A stretch of DNA of 64,000 bases. Source: Symbiodinium natans (taxonomy: Eukaryota; Sar; Dinophyceae; Suessiales; Symbiodiniaceae). Shown one piece after another: positions 10,546 to 22,700 of the stretch; position 1 is the stretch's first letter; each line of letters starts with the position of its first letter. The translations under genes and the position numbers were made by a program. The notes under the pieces were generated by a model. That model was not told where the DNA came from, did not search any database, and was given only the letters and a program-made list of their open reading frames with translations. The DNA lies in assembly GCA_905221605.1 (NCBI GenBank), contig CAJNDS010002821.1, positions 60,001-124,000 on the forward strand, given 5' to 3'.

Positions 10546-13500
10546 GCCATGACTTTGCACGTAGAATCAGTTGCGCCTGGAAGCGTGATTTCGTATGTGA
10601 ATCGCTGGAGTTACAATGAGAGCCGAGTTGTGATGGATACTATATTCCAAGCCACTGGGATACGGCATTGATTTTGAACCCGGTTAAGTCGCATCTATGT
10701 GCAACTGGACCTTTAGAGGCCACCTTTTGAATATACACCACTCGCGTGATGACCTGGGAGGGTTCTTCACCACAACACAACAAGCTACTTCCGAAGTCGA
10801 TTGCAGATGTTGCCCCTCCCGTCAGTGCTGTATGGCGCGACGTTGGCATCTACACCGCTTGCGTTTCTTGCAGGGGTGCGAAGCAAGGCAGATGCAGAAA
10901 TTTGGGGGAGACAGCATCACCAAAATCACTTGTTGGCACCGATGATTAGTGTGGATGGTCACTATGAGCCCTTTTTGATGATCTTCAGAGATACTGGCAA
11001 CGATTCAAACGGCTTTTGCGCGGAATCCAGAAGCAAAAGTACCTCTTCGATGTGCAGAACCACAGGTTGAAGGACGGGTTCGGGGGAAGAAGGACTCTTT
11101 CTGCCCCTTATTCCACGAGGAGCGTGGTGTCATTGTGCAACGGGCCCAGCAAGCATGGCTGGGACATGTTTCCCACAAGCAGCATACCAAGGAGGGTTTC
11201 CAGCTTCTGCAGCCTGGTGATGTTTCTCTGTAGAACACAAACTGCGGAAGAAGAGTAAGATTGTGAGCAGGACATGAAACTTGGCCGGCTTGGCGATTCA
11301 AGCATGGGAAAAGACGATCCAACGAATCCCAACTCCCAACCGTCACCGGATCTTTGACGAGAAGGGGGACTTGTTTACAAACGGTACTACTTGCAATGGT
11401 GAAACCATGAGGACTTGCGCATTAGGTGGCTTGGTTGCAGCTGTGTCGTGCAAGAGCATCCACGCAGGAGGAGCTCGGCGGGACTGGTCAAGGTAAGTCT
11501 CTGCCAGCTCGGCTTTCTTGTGCCTGAGAGCCCTCACAGTCAGTGAGGCCAGCCGGCCAGCGCAAGGTGACTGCAAGCACCTTTCCTTATGAAGGAGCTT
11601 GGAGGAAGGACATGTACAGAGTGCCGCTAGTTGCCCTTTCTCTTAACGAAGAGCGAAGGAGGAGGGATGAAATGCGGTAATCTGCACGTGTCCACACTTG
11701 TCATCCCTTGTTGTCCTTTTGCTCTTAGGCACAAAGCACAGCACACGTTGAGCATACGTTTAAACATGCACAGAAAAAGACATGTAGGGGCTACAGACCT
11801 ACAGATATTAGCACATAACAGTGACCATTGTTTGTCTTTATGTTTCTGGTCTTTGCCGAGTGTAAAAGAACTATAAGACTTCCGCGCTTGTGTAAGCCAT
11901 GGATTTGTTGGGAGAGTCTTGCAGGGAAACGACGTCTATTCCACTGTTAGCCTCTGCTCAGCTTGCTGGCTCACTCCAGCACAAACTCAAGGTCAGTAAA
12001 CCCACAAGCCAACAACTACCTAAGCTCAAAAACCCATACCCTGAATCCCTAACCCTTAAATTCCTAAGCCCCAAAACGTCTTGATCGCGGTGTCCTCTGC
12101 AAGCTTCTCAGAATGCCATCGTAGGAACTTGTCGAGAAACCGCTGGTGCACGAGCCACCCCTTGAACTGCAGGAACATGGGTGTTAGATGTACGGGTTAA
12201 GGTGCAGGGTTGTGGCTTGGGGTTTAGGGTTTAACTAGCTTTATCTGTGGCGGAAGGGATGTGTTCATTTGAGGTGTGTGCCACCAAGCGTAGCTCTTTG
12301 AAGTGTATCTGAGCAAGCGGCACACGCTGCTTCCAGAAAAGCCAAGGAACCTTGCGTGGCTCGCATTGTGGTTGCCACCTTCACTGAACACGTTGATCCA
12401 AGTGTCCATGCGATATCCCTCACAACATGAGAGCAACAGCTCGCCAGTAGCTCGACTATGTGCCATTATGTAACATATCCATAATGGCTATGAGGCTCTC
12501 CCGTCAGCGGTACAGGCCTGCATGGCACTCCGTAGCGCCCACCTCGAAGCCCAGACAGACATATGCAAACGTGCTTCACCTCAAAATTCAACTTTTATGA
12601 GTTGTCCATAGCTCAGTTTCCACCTCTATCCACCCCACGATGTGGGCAATTGAGCTTCCAATGTGTGACTTTGGAGCAGGGCTGCCAAGTCCTCCAACTT
12701 TGCCCCATCCCGTGGAATCTTTGCATCAATAGCCTGTTTCTGTTCTAGTCCACAACAGCCAAGCAGCCGACGGCACTCGTTCGTTGCTGTCCAAGACTTT
12801 CGCAACCTCTGTTCAACATCATCTGCGCATGAAACCGTTGTGTTCTTCACACGGCCTGGGGGATTCCACAAGAGGTATTGGGTTCTCTGGAGCACACAAT
12901 TGCAGGCACATGGTTGAATTGTCAGTGCCAGAGCGGCATGAACAGCAAGCACCACAAGACAAGTGAGCACAACCCTGCGAGAACATCTGCTGCAACACTA
13001 AACCATCCAAGCCACGCCAGCAACCTTCGTTGGGTTGTTGAAGTAAGGATGATCTGGACATCCGTGCGAAAGAAGAAGCCATTCAGCCTTGCTGGACCTT
13101 CGGCACGCACAGTGGGCGTACTGTCTACAGGTCATCTTGCTTAATGTGTTTGCGGATATATGTGGCCATGGTCCTGCTGAGCAATTTAACAACGGCTTGG
13201 ACAGATCCTGCACACCGAACGTGACGCGTTAAGACTCTCAGCACAACAGGGTTCTTCTCGGTCTGCATTGAAGATGTGGGAAGACTAGTAGAGCACCACA
13301 TACAATAACCCTTTCTATGGGGACACCCAATTTCACTCTTGGAAACCTTGAAGGCTATATGTCCCTAATACCCCGATAATATCTCTACATACTCCGACAG
13401 AACCATCATATCCCTCTCATTTGCTGGACCAGGGACGTCCCTTTGGGCGCGGCCATGCTTAAGCTGGGTTCTCCCCGTACACGACAAGGCTTGCCTCAGC

Positions 13501-16193
13501 CAGAGTTTAGGGTTGAGGGGGTTAAGGGTTTCTTGGGTTCGTTTTGAATGCCAAAATATGTCCCAACATAAGACAATGCTCATTAGGGGCGCCACAAAAA
13601 AAGACCCTAATTTCCGGAAACCCTTGATCCTACAGATTACTGTGATTTCCCTACAACCCTGCATACCTCTTTAACCTTGGGTAGCCCGGCATACATAATC
13701 CCCGCACTTGCGGATTGCTTGCAAGCAAGCCGCTGGGATCCTCAAATGCGACCTGCAGCTGAGCTAGGCTTTGAGTCCCAGTCCCCCAAAGCTAATACCT
13801 CCCCCTAAACGAACAAACATTCCGAATACAATACCTTATATACAAGGGCCATGGGAAACGTTTATCATCAGGGGTTTGGGCGGGTTTGTTGTTTGGGTAG
13901 GTGTTTAAGCAACGAAGATGCGGGGTTTTGGGGATTCCAGCATGGGCGATTGAAGCAGAGGAGGTTCCCAACCCGTTTGAGGTGGGGCTACGAATGGCTG
14001 GGCTGTCTAAGCCATAGCATCGACGGGATCAGATTGCATCCGAAAGATCTGACTTACAAAAAGGAAGCTGTGCACAAGCATCAGAACCCATCCTGACCCT
14101 GTCCACCTGCGCAGGTCGCAATCGGAAGCACTGAGGGAGGAAAGGCTCTGCGACGGACCACACGTAGTGATATTCCTGTCATCACCCGTGCGCTCTGCTG
14201 ATCAACTCCCTTTCTGCTGGGTTTTCTGCCAGGAAAACTGAACTCACCCATCATAGCATGGATGCAGAGTGAAAAGTAAAAATGACGTTTCCGTATGTGG
14301 TGAAAGCAACTAAACTTCCTTAAAGGCAACCCGGTCTGCAAACCCTTACCATCCTTCTCGCCGTTTGCATTCATGTCCCACCGGCCATTGCATTCATCCA
14401 GCTCGCTCACGTCGACAAGGCGGCCATCGCGTCCGTACGGGCCGTGGATAGGGACGCCGTCCTGGAGAGCGACTTGGGCAATGCTCATAACCTTCGCAAG
14501 CCACAGCAACAACTTACTTCTCCCCATCAACTAAGTGGCCCTAACCTTGATGGTCGTCTCTAGCCCTGGGTTCACGCTTCCGGGCTAACTTGGAGTTCGG
14601 CAGCTGGAAGTCTCAGAGATCGGAAATGAGATATGAAGTCGGCACCCCAAGATGGGGCATGCAGCTATGCAAAGCTTGTTTGTAACCACTTGTAAACCCT
14701 TGGGCTACCTATATAAAGTGTGACAACATGTGGGCGGGGTGCGGGTTACATTCTTGACATATCAAAAACTATGACACAACGTCGTCCAACGCAACACTCC
14801 CAAACCAAATCCCAGCCGAACTTGTAAAGTGAGGTTGGAGTCCTGAGGCGTTTAGGGTCTAGGGAATCTTCGAAAGGTCTACCCCTCCTGCCACTCCCCC
14901 AAAGCCCCGGCCCCCTTCCCCCTACCCACCCCCCGACCCCCCGCCTTATCCTGACAAGCGCCGCAAGCCTGTAGCCCCCAGTGAACCCTGAATTCACCTC
15001 GGTACCCTGAGGCGTCTGCCACAGCACCTCTCTCAAACATCGCAATGTCCCTAATGTAGCCATGGCGGGAAAATTTCAGGTGTTGCAGACCTCATGATTT
15101 ATTAAGATATCGCAGGCAAGGTGTCGTAGAACTTGGGTGGGCAACGCACATGAGCCGGAGCGAGAGCAACTCTGCGAGGGCCCTTCGGCCCATAACGTCC
15201 CCCAACGCTCCCCCAACGCAGAACCCTAAATTTTGTTTGGGCGCATTTCCCAGCATTTTCATCTCAAACCAAATCTGAGCTTTGCCAACCGCCCCCACAC
15301 CATCCGTGCCGAAGTTGTGATGTCTCACATGTGACCGAGACCGCATCAGAACCAGAGTTCATCCGACACCGGTAGCGAAATGCCACAGCCCCGGCGTCGT
15401 CGAACCTATGGCGGGCAGCGCCACTGACCCGGTGCGGGAACAAAAAGTATGCGAGACCGGTCGGTCCAGAACGTCCCCACGCAAACCCGAACTTTCGCTT
15501 GGATGCGTGTCGCGAGATTTTCTTGCCGGAGCACACAGCCTCACCTGACTCATTGCTAGCGTTTCTACCCACCCAGACTCGCACCCAAGGTGTCCTAGAA
15601 CGACTTGCGGGCAGTGCGGTAACCCAGCCAGGGCGAGGAAGAGCTCTGGAACCCCAATGCAAACCTTAAATTTGCTTAACGTTCCTTCTTCGAGAATCAA
15701 AAGAGGTCATATCCACAAGAAAGTGTTTGGGTGCCTAAACCCTATTTGCTTAACTCTCATCCCTGAAAGGCGTCAGGCATTTAACGTTGGCAGTCCAGAG
15801 CATAGCCGAGGACTGGCGAGGGCTTCGACAGTATCGGCCAAAAAGCCATTGGGTCCTGATTTCACACGAGCCATAATATCGAACCTCCTTAATGAGCCCT
15901 AGAATGGGATCTCTATATAACCCCTGTATATGTCCCCCTAAACGGAGTTTAGACCATGGCTCGCGTGGTATGGTTTTCACATGGTAGGGTTTGGCTAAGG
16001 GCTTCGGTTTTGGCGCTTCGGGCATGGGAGTTTCTCAACAGTGGTGGCCCCAAGGAACACTAGAAATACCTAACCGAAGGAAGCCATGGGGGGCCCCATT
16101 GAGGCTTAGATCGTAATTAATTTTTTTTGACCCTCACATTGAACAGTTGTTTTCCCGAAAGCTTCAGCGAAGGGTTCTTCGGAGAAAAAAAAC
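10546..16193. other. No supported gene
   Basis: Many overlapping frames of 60-150 codons occur on both strands without recognisable domains. Short degenerate telomere-like words recur (for example near 12025-12065, 12220-12235 and 13500-13540). I see nothing else that I can support. Confidence 0.5.
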
Positions 16194-16335
16194 GTCAGCC
16201 CTACCATCACCACACTACCATCACCACACTACCATCACCACACTACCATCACCACACTCCAATCACCACACTACCATCACCACACTACCATCACCACACA
16301 CCACTCCACACTACCATCACCACAGTACCATCACA
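16194..16335. repeat. 14-bp minisatellite (CTACCATCACCACA)
   Basis: About nine copies of the 14-bp unit CTACCATCACCACA with small variants. Related CCATCACCA words reappear at 19655-19760, on the other side of the satellite block. Confidence 0.9.
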
Positions 16336-16380
16336 TCACTTCCGCTATTAAAATCTCTCTTATTCTCTCTTATTTCTTAG

Positions 16381-16443
16381 GCTGGGGTGGGTTTCGCCGC
16401 GGCTAGCGCGATGCACCCCTCTGCGGGGATCGTGCGTGTCGGA
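16381..16443. repeat. 63-bp direct repeat, copy 1
   Basis: Begins GCTGGGGTGGGTTTCGCCGC. An identical copy lies at 17572-17634. The two copies bracket the 73-bp and 62-bp tandem arrays, and each ends inside the 73-bp unit motif. Confidence 0.95.
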
Positions 16444-17035
16444 GCGCTCCCGCTGTGCGTTTTTGCGCATTGTGATTTGTCGCCGCGCACCCTCTGCGGG
16501 GATCGTGCGTGTCGGAGCGCTCCCGCTGTGCGTTTTTGCGCATTGTGATTTGTCGCCGCGCACCCTCTGCGGGGATCGTGCGTGTCGGAGCGCTCCCGCT
16601 GTGCGTTTTTGCGCATTGTGATTTGTCGCCGCGCACCCTCTGCGGGGATCGTGTGTGTCGGAGCGCTCCCGCTGTGCGTTTTTGCGCATTTTGATGTGCG
16701 CCCGCGCACCCTCTGCGGGGATCGTGCGTGTCGGAGCGCTCCCGCTGTGCGTTTTTGCGCATTTTACAACTTGCTTCGCACACCCTCTGCGGGGATCGTG
16801 CGTGTCGGAGCGCTCCCGCTGTGCGTTTTGCGCATTTTACAACTTGCTTCGCACACCCTCTGCGGGGAGCGTGCGTGTCGGAGCGCTCGCGCTGTGCGTT
16901 TTTGCGCATATTACAACTTGCTTCGCACACCCTCTGCGGGGATCGTGCGTGTCGGAGCGCTCCCGCTGTGCGTTTTTGCGTATTTTGAAGCGTGGTCGCG
17001 CACCCTCTGCGGGGATCGTGCGTGTCGGAGCCTTC
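16415..17035. repeat. 73-bp tandem repeat array
   Basis: About eight and a half copies of a 73-bp unit containing CACCCTCTGCGGGGATCGTG and GGAGCGCTCCCGCTGTGCG. The CACCC block recurs every 73 bp from about 16487. The right half replaces TTGTGATTTGTCGCC with TTTTACAACTTGCTTC, so two unit subtypes are segregated. Because 73 is not a multiple of 3, the same peptides appear in all frames. The open frames are array artefacts. Confidence 0.95.
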
Positions 17036-17077
17036 CTCACCTCTTCCTCTCCTCTTGGCGGATGCCCGGAGCTGCCT

Positions 17078-17570
17078 CGACTTTTTGTAGTACAAACGTA
17101 GTACGCCGCGGACGCCCGAAGCTGCCGTAGCTGGAAAGTCGACTTTTTGTAGTACAAACGTAGTACGCCGCGGACGCCAGGAGCTGCCGTAGCTGGAAAG
17201 TCGACTTTTTGTAGTACAAATGTAGTACGCCGCGGACGCCCGGAGCTGCCGTAGCTGGAAAGTCGACTTTTTGTAGTACAAACGTAGTGCGCCGCGGACG
17301 CCAGGAGCTGCCGTAGCTGGAAAGTCGACTTTTTGTAGTACAAACGTAGTACTTGTAGTACAAACGTAGTACGCCGCGGACGCCCGGAGCTGCTGTGGCT
17401 GGAAAGTCGGCTTTTTGTAGTACAAACGTAGAACGCCGCGGACGCCCGGAGCTGCCGTAGCTGGAAAGTCGACTTTTTGTAGTACAAACGTAGTACGCCG
17501 CGGAAGCCAGGAGCTGCCGTAGCTGGAAAGTCGACTTTTTGTAGTACAAACGTAGTACTTGTAGTACAAA
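17078..17570. repeat. 62-bp tandem repeat array
   Basis: About eight copies of a 62-bp unit with GCCGCGGACGCC, AGCTGCCGTAGCTGGAAAG, TCGACTTTTTGTAGTAC and AAACGTAGTAC. The spacing of GGAAAGTCGAC is exactly 62 bp between 17133 and 17319. Short extra GTAGTACAAAC pieces occur at about 17352 and 17560. Confidence 0.95.
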
Positions 17571-17571
17571 T

Positions 17572-17634
17572 GCTGGGGTGGGTTTCGCCGCGGCTAGCGC
17601 GATGCACCCCTCTGCGGGGATCGTGCGTGTCGGA
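17572..17634. repeat. 63-bp direct repeat, copy 2
   Basis: Identical to 16381-16443. It ends the 62-bp array and is followed immediately by the 42-bp array, so it marks the junction of two satellite families. Confidence 0.95.
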
Positions 17635-17635
17635 A

Positions 17636-18903
17636 CTCTATAGGGCTTCGAAAACATCGCAAATACCGTGGGCGCGGAACTCTGGGGCTTCGAAAACCTC
17701 GCAAATACCGTGGGCGCGGAACTCCGGGGCTTCGAAAACCTCGCAAACACCGTGGGCGCGGGCGCGAAACTCTGGGGCTTCGAAAACGTCGCAAATACCG
17801 TGGGCGCGGAACTCTGGGGCTTCGAAAACGTCGCAAATACCGTGGGCGCGGAACTCTAGGGCTTCGAAAACCTCGCAAATACCGTGGGCGCGGAACTCCG
17901 GGGCTTCGAAAACCTCGCAAACACCGTGGGCGCGGGCGCGAAACTCTGGGGCTTCGAAAACGTCGCAAATACCGTGGGCGCGGAACTCTGGGGCTTCGAA
18001 AACGTCGCAAATACCGTGGGCGCGGAACTCTAGGGCTTCGAAAACCTCGCAAATACCGCGGGCGCGGAACTCCGGGGCTTCGAAAACCTCGCAAACACCG
18101 TGGGCGCGGGCGCGAAACTCTGGGGCTTCGAAAACGTCGCAAATACCGTGGGCGCGGAACTCTGGGGCTTCGAAAACGTCGCAAATACCGCAGGCGCGGA
18201 ACTCTGGGAGATAGAAAACGTCGCAAAAACCATGGGCGCGGATCTCTGGGGCTTTGAAAACGTCACAAACACCGTGGGCACGCAACTCTGGGCTTCGAGA
18301 ACCTCGCAAATACCGTGGGCGCGGAACTCTGGGGCTTCGAAAACGTCGCAAATACCGCGGGCGCGGAACTCTGGGGCTTCGAAAACGTCGCAAACACCGC
18401 GGGCGCGGAACTCTAGGGCTTCGAAAACCTCGCAAATACCGCGGGCGCGGAACTCCGGGGCTTCGAAAACCTCGCAAACACCGTGGGCGCGGGCGCGAAA
18501 CTCTGGGGCTTCGAAAACGTCGCAAATACCGTGGGCGCGGAACTCTGGGGCTTCGAAAACGTCGCAAATACCGCAGGCGCGGAACTCTGGGAGATAGAAA
18601 ACGTCGCAAAAACCGTGGGCGCGGATCTCTGGGGCTTTGAAAACGTCACAAACACCGTGGGCACGCAACTCTGGGCTTCGAGAACCTCGCAAATACCGTG
18701 GGCGCGGAACTCTGGGGCTTCGAAAACGTCGCAAATACCGTGGGCGCGGAACTCATGGGGCTTCGAAAACGTCGCAAATACCGTGGGCGCCGAACTCTGG
18801 GGCTTCGAAAACCTCGCAAATACCGCGGGCGCGGAACTCCGGGGCTTCGAAAACCTCGCAAACACCGCGGGCGCGGAACTCTGGAGCTTCGAAAACGGCG
18901 CAG
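17636..18903. repeat. 42-bp tandem array with higher-order structure
   Basis: About thirty copies of a 42-bp unit (GGGCTTCGAAAACGTCGCAA followed by ATACCGTGGGCGCGGAACTC). Some units carry an extra GGCGCG hexamer (48 bp). Groups of four units (174 bp) repeat, and a longer group containing the variant GAGATAGAAAACGTCGC recurs at about 18208 and 18592. All units are multiples of 3, so frames stay open on both strands. I treat this as satellite DNA, not a gene. Confidence 0.93.
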
Positions 18904-19206
18904 CAAATAGCGCGACGGCTCTCGTGTGGGCGCGCAAGCATTGCGGATGACATCTTGTCCTGCGCTCATGCAGAGCTATGCTTTGATCTGTTCACAACAT
19001 GGCAGCAGGCGCCTCAGGCCATGTGGGACTGTTGCATGCTGGCATGTGTACGTGGCATTATGCATTCATTCATCCTATGTACGCTTCGCAAACTTCGTCC
19101 GGTGCTCAGAGCGTTTGTTGCGATCACTGTTGCATCAGACCAGTCATCACACCCACGCTGTGTCGTCGCTTTCCTTCCTGGTTCGAGGTAGATGTGAAGT
19201 TGCAGC

Positions 19207-19419
19207 ATGCAGGCTTTAGGTAGGAAGTCGCAGGAACTTAGCAAGCGCGGGCTCGTTGAGAAGCATGGGTACGGCTGGCGGGCGCATTTTGCGCACATCC
19301 GCATTTGCGAGGAGAAGGGCACTTCGAGCAAGGAGAAGTCTATCAGAGGTCCGCTGCGTGACAGCAGAAGGAAAGCTCTTGCAGACTTGAAGGCCAAATA
19401 TGTCTTTGCTCGCTCCTGA
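19207..19419 (+). CDS. Possible exon with an AP2-like Arg/Lys motif
   Basis: The 70-residue frame is basic and holds the pattern EKHGYGWRAHFAHIRI followed by GPLRDSRRKALADLKAKY. A W-R-A strand followed by a G-P turn and a Lys/Arg-rich helix resembles the small AP2-like DNA-binding repeats that I recall as common in dinoflagellate proteins; that recollection is unchecked. The start codon may not be real, because an acceptor-like GCATGCAG|G lies at its 5' end. A donor-like CAG|GTACTT follows just after the stop. It could be a relict exon. No neighbouring exons were identified. Confidence 0.3.
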   Translation: MQALGRKSQELSKRGLVEKHGYGWRAHFAHIRICEEKGTSSKEKSIRGPLRDSRRKALADLKAKYVFARS

Positions 19420-19654
19420 AGTCAGGTACTTAGCTTCCTCAGTCAGACACACGTGAGCCAACCCTCACGCTCAAATCCCCGAGGTGCGCGTTGCTTTGTC
19501 GCTTGTGGTTGGTAGCCATGTCGCGCATGTTACGAGTCTGTCTGCTTCTGTGAACGTAAAAGCATGACACTTGTGGCTGCAGGTGGAGCTTGGATGATCT
19601 GATTCGTCTGCTGTTGTGACCGTCTCACTTTGGGGACTTGCAGTGGAAAAAGAA

Positions 19655-19760
19655 CATACTATCACCACGCTAGCACTACGCTACCATCGCAACATTACCA
19701 TCACCACATTATCATCACCCCATTGCCGTCATCGCGCTACCATCGCCTCAGCTATACACG
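19655..19760. repeat. Degenerate CCATCACCA minisatellite
   Basis: Loose copies of ACCATCACCACATT and related words, matching the 14-bp minisatellite at 16194-16335 in motif and orientation. The pair bounds the satellite block. Confidence 0.7.
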
Positions 19761-22700
19761 GCCTCTCTACACTGCCTATTCTATTCCATATTCTTTGCGT
19801 TTCGCGTCCTTTTCGCTCTCGACGCCACACCTGCTTCCTATCCTACTACACCACACCACGATCACCGCACTGACAACACCAACTCTACGTGTCAGTTGAT
19901 ATCTTCGCATTGATTGCTTTCGGGATAATCGGTGTCTAGTTCAACAGTTGGACCCTGATTTAAATTGGGGTCTCTTGGTGGGTGTCAGAAAATGCGGACG
20001 CAGAGTTGGGTATTCCAGAGGTTCCCCTGCTGTTCATACATTGCACTACCTACCTCAGATAGTAGTCTCAGTTTAATTCCTGCTGAACCCCCGATCGTTG
20101 GAGGTATCTCTAAACACCAATGAACAAATACACACATGACTAGGAAAGCATATGAACCCTGGTTTATATGAGATGTATCCCCAAAAGGACACCCAACATA
20201 TACACTCACCAGTCTTGACAACGAACCCTATACACACTCACCAAAGACCGTGATGTAAAGGGGCATGCTATCGTGACGAGAATCACATGGTTTAGGCGGA
20301 TGGTTTAGGCTTGAGGGTTTCTTTCGCAGGCCTTATCAAGTGGTCAACTACCCTGGCTCATCGTTAGGCCGTTCCCACGCTAAGATCATTCCTGAACCCT
20401 ACCTAAACCCGTAACTAATGCAAAGATACCCAAACTGTTTACAACCCAGCTTTTTGTTCCACATACCTTTGTTACTCTAACTCAGTCTCAACGTCAACCT
20501 CAGGCCTCATTCGGAAGCATAGTCTTCTAGTCTAACCAGGTCAAGCAGGGCATTTTAGACTCAACAGTACTCCTTCCCTCTTCTAGGAACAACGGCCTAT
20601 GAATACGAAGAACCCACCTGTATTTTGTGCAACCGAAATCTGAAACGCTAAATAAGGATCGCAGGACCCGACCAAGAACCATGCCCTACATACCTACATA
20701 CACCCTCATGGCTGTTTCTAAGTTCTTTTCCACCATCCCGGTATAGCTCTATAATCTCCCTAAACCCAAGTGGTTTTTCTACGAGAATATAGGGAAACTC
20801 CCTCGACCCTACACCAAAACCCCTAACCATGCTATCCAGCTGCAGGCTGCGTCCACCAATCTGTACGGCCAGGAGAGGCCAAGCCTGTTGCAACTGGCGC
20901 AATCTGGGTTTAGGGCTTAGGGTTCAGGGTTGAGGGTTTAGAGAAGTAGGGGCTGTGTAAGATTGAAGAACAAAGGGACAAGATACTGGACAATGGAAAC
21001 TGGGTTTATATAGGGGTTGTATGAAGATAAAACACATACTCATATCGTTTCAGGTCTATCTGAGATGGCCTCTAGATACAAAAGGAACCTACGAGCATAA
21101 TTTTGGACATTGATTGTTTAGGCCGCTACATTATCAGAACTGAGTGAGATCGTCAGGCCATAGAGCGCCTGGCCGTACATCCACGAGCTCATCAGCATTA
21201 GGGGCGTCACCAGCCCTGGGCTTTCCTCACACTCTATAACTGTATTATAGCTTGTACTTGAAGGTTCAGGGGACTAAGCAAGCAGGTTACAAATGGTGGT
21301 GATAAGCAGACTCCAATTCGGGGACTTCTAACACCATATACAGCCCCTAGTCCGCTGAGCCTTCAAATGCGGCATGTCACAGTCAGAGCTCCCTGGCCTT
21401 GAGTTGACAAATAACAGGAGGCTGGGAAGTGGTAATGGTAGAGCCCATTTGTATCCACATGCCCGCCACAGTCGTCGAAGTGCCTTGAGGCAGGCCTATG
21501 GTGTTGCTAGTTTACATAAGGGTTCTTTAAGTGCTGTGTGGGGATATGTAAGGTTTGGGGTGTACGGCTTTCCCAAAGCCTCCCATGTAGTTCCTTCGGG
21601 TTTGCTACGATCTTTTGGTAAGACTACAATCTATATACTAGCCCAGAAGAGCTACACAGGAGAGTCTGGGTGTACATAGCTTGGTACATGAATGCAGGAG
21701 AGGTCTGGTAGATCAGGCTGTGGGGGTATGAACACTCCAGCACACAAGACAGCTGTCGGATGGAAAGGGGCCAGCTTAGCACTGTCCCAGAAAGCCCAAT
21801 ACAATTGAATTGAGGAAGATATCTCAAAAAATTGTAGTGGGATTAGTGCTCTTGATTTGGGGAGTCTTCCTTGATAAGGGGGGGTTTTGGGCTACCTGGG
21901 TTGGTGTCTGAGAAACAGTCCGACTAAGCCGCCCCACCAAAACTTACCTCTCGTTCTCAAGGAATGAAATGTTGGATCCTCATGGTAGTCCCTATTTAAC
22001 CATCAACATAGTGCTTTCCATCTTCTTTGCCCTGCTAAGGGTAAGAAAATCCAAGAGCCAGGCCATGATGTTGGCATGGAGTGGCCATGATGGTGATGGG
22101 CTCCGATCAGCAAAACTCCATTCAACGCCTGAGATGTAAGCATTCAGGGAGTTGAACCACATTAAACTGGGGACTTTCGAAGTTTCGAAGGGACCACAGC
22201 GTTGACAGCATGCCACATCAGAATCGGCGCAGCAAACCCCTCATCGGGAGAACGCTCGGCTCGGTAACGGCCAACTGGGGCTCTTATGTAGTTCCTTCTT
22301 GGGTTTCTTATGGTTTCGAGGGATTGCGGGCTAATAGGGTTAGGTGATGATCACATACTCCCCTTAGAGGAACTCAGACGCTGTGGGTAATTTGAGGGTT
22401 CACAAACGACGGTCCTGAAACTCTTGGTCCTACTTAGAGGTCCTTTGCACTTGTAGCCTACTTAATCCCTGTGCTTGTGACCAAGCTAGAAGTCAGAATA
22501 ACTGGAATGTTGCACTCTTTGGGATAGAAGTAGAATATTCCTGAGTAGGTCATCCATAAAACGGAACCCCAAGAAAGTCCAGAACCCAGAACCCAGTTTT
22601 CATTGATTTCCCATGTTCGTTTCCATTTGATTCTCCACGATATCCCCAAACTGGGCAGAGCACGCTGGGCTTCAAGGACAAACAGTTCACGGGAACTTGC

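Noticed and set aside
16403-17750. Minus-strand frames of 237-388 codons with repeated peptides
   Set aside because: They follow 73-bp and 62-bp satellites whose lengths are not multiples of three; the same peptides appear in every frame.
16415-18903. CRISPR-like array
   Set aside because: Units are contiguous without unique spacers; these are eukaryotic satellites.
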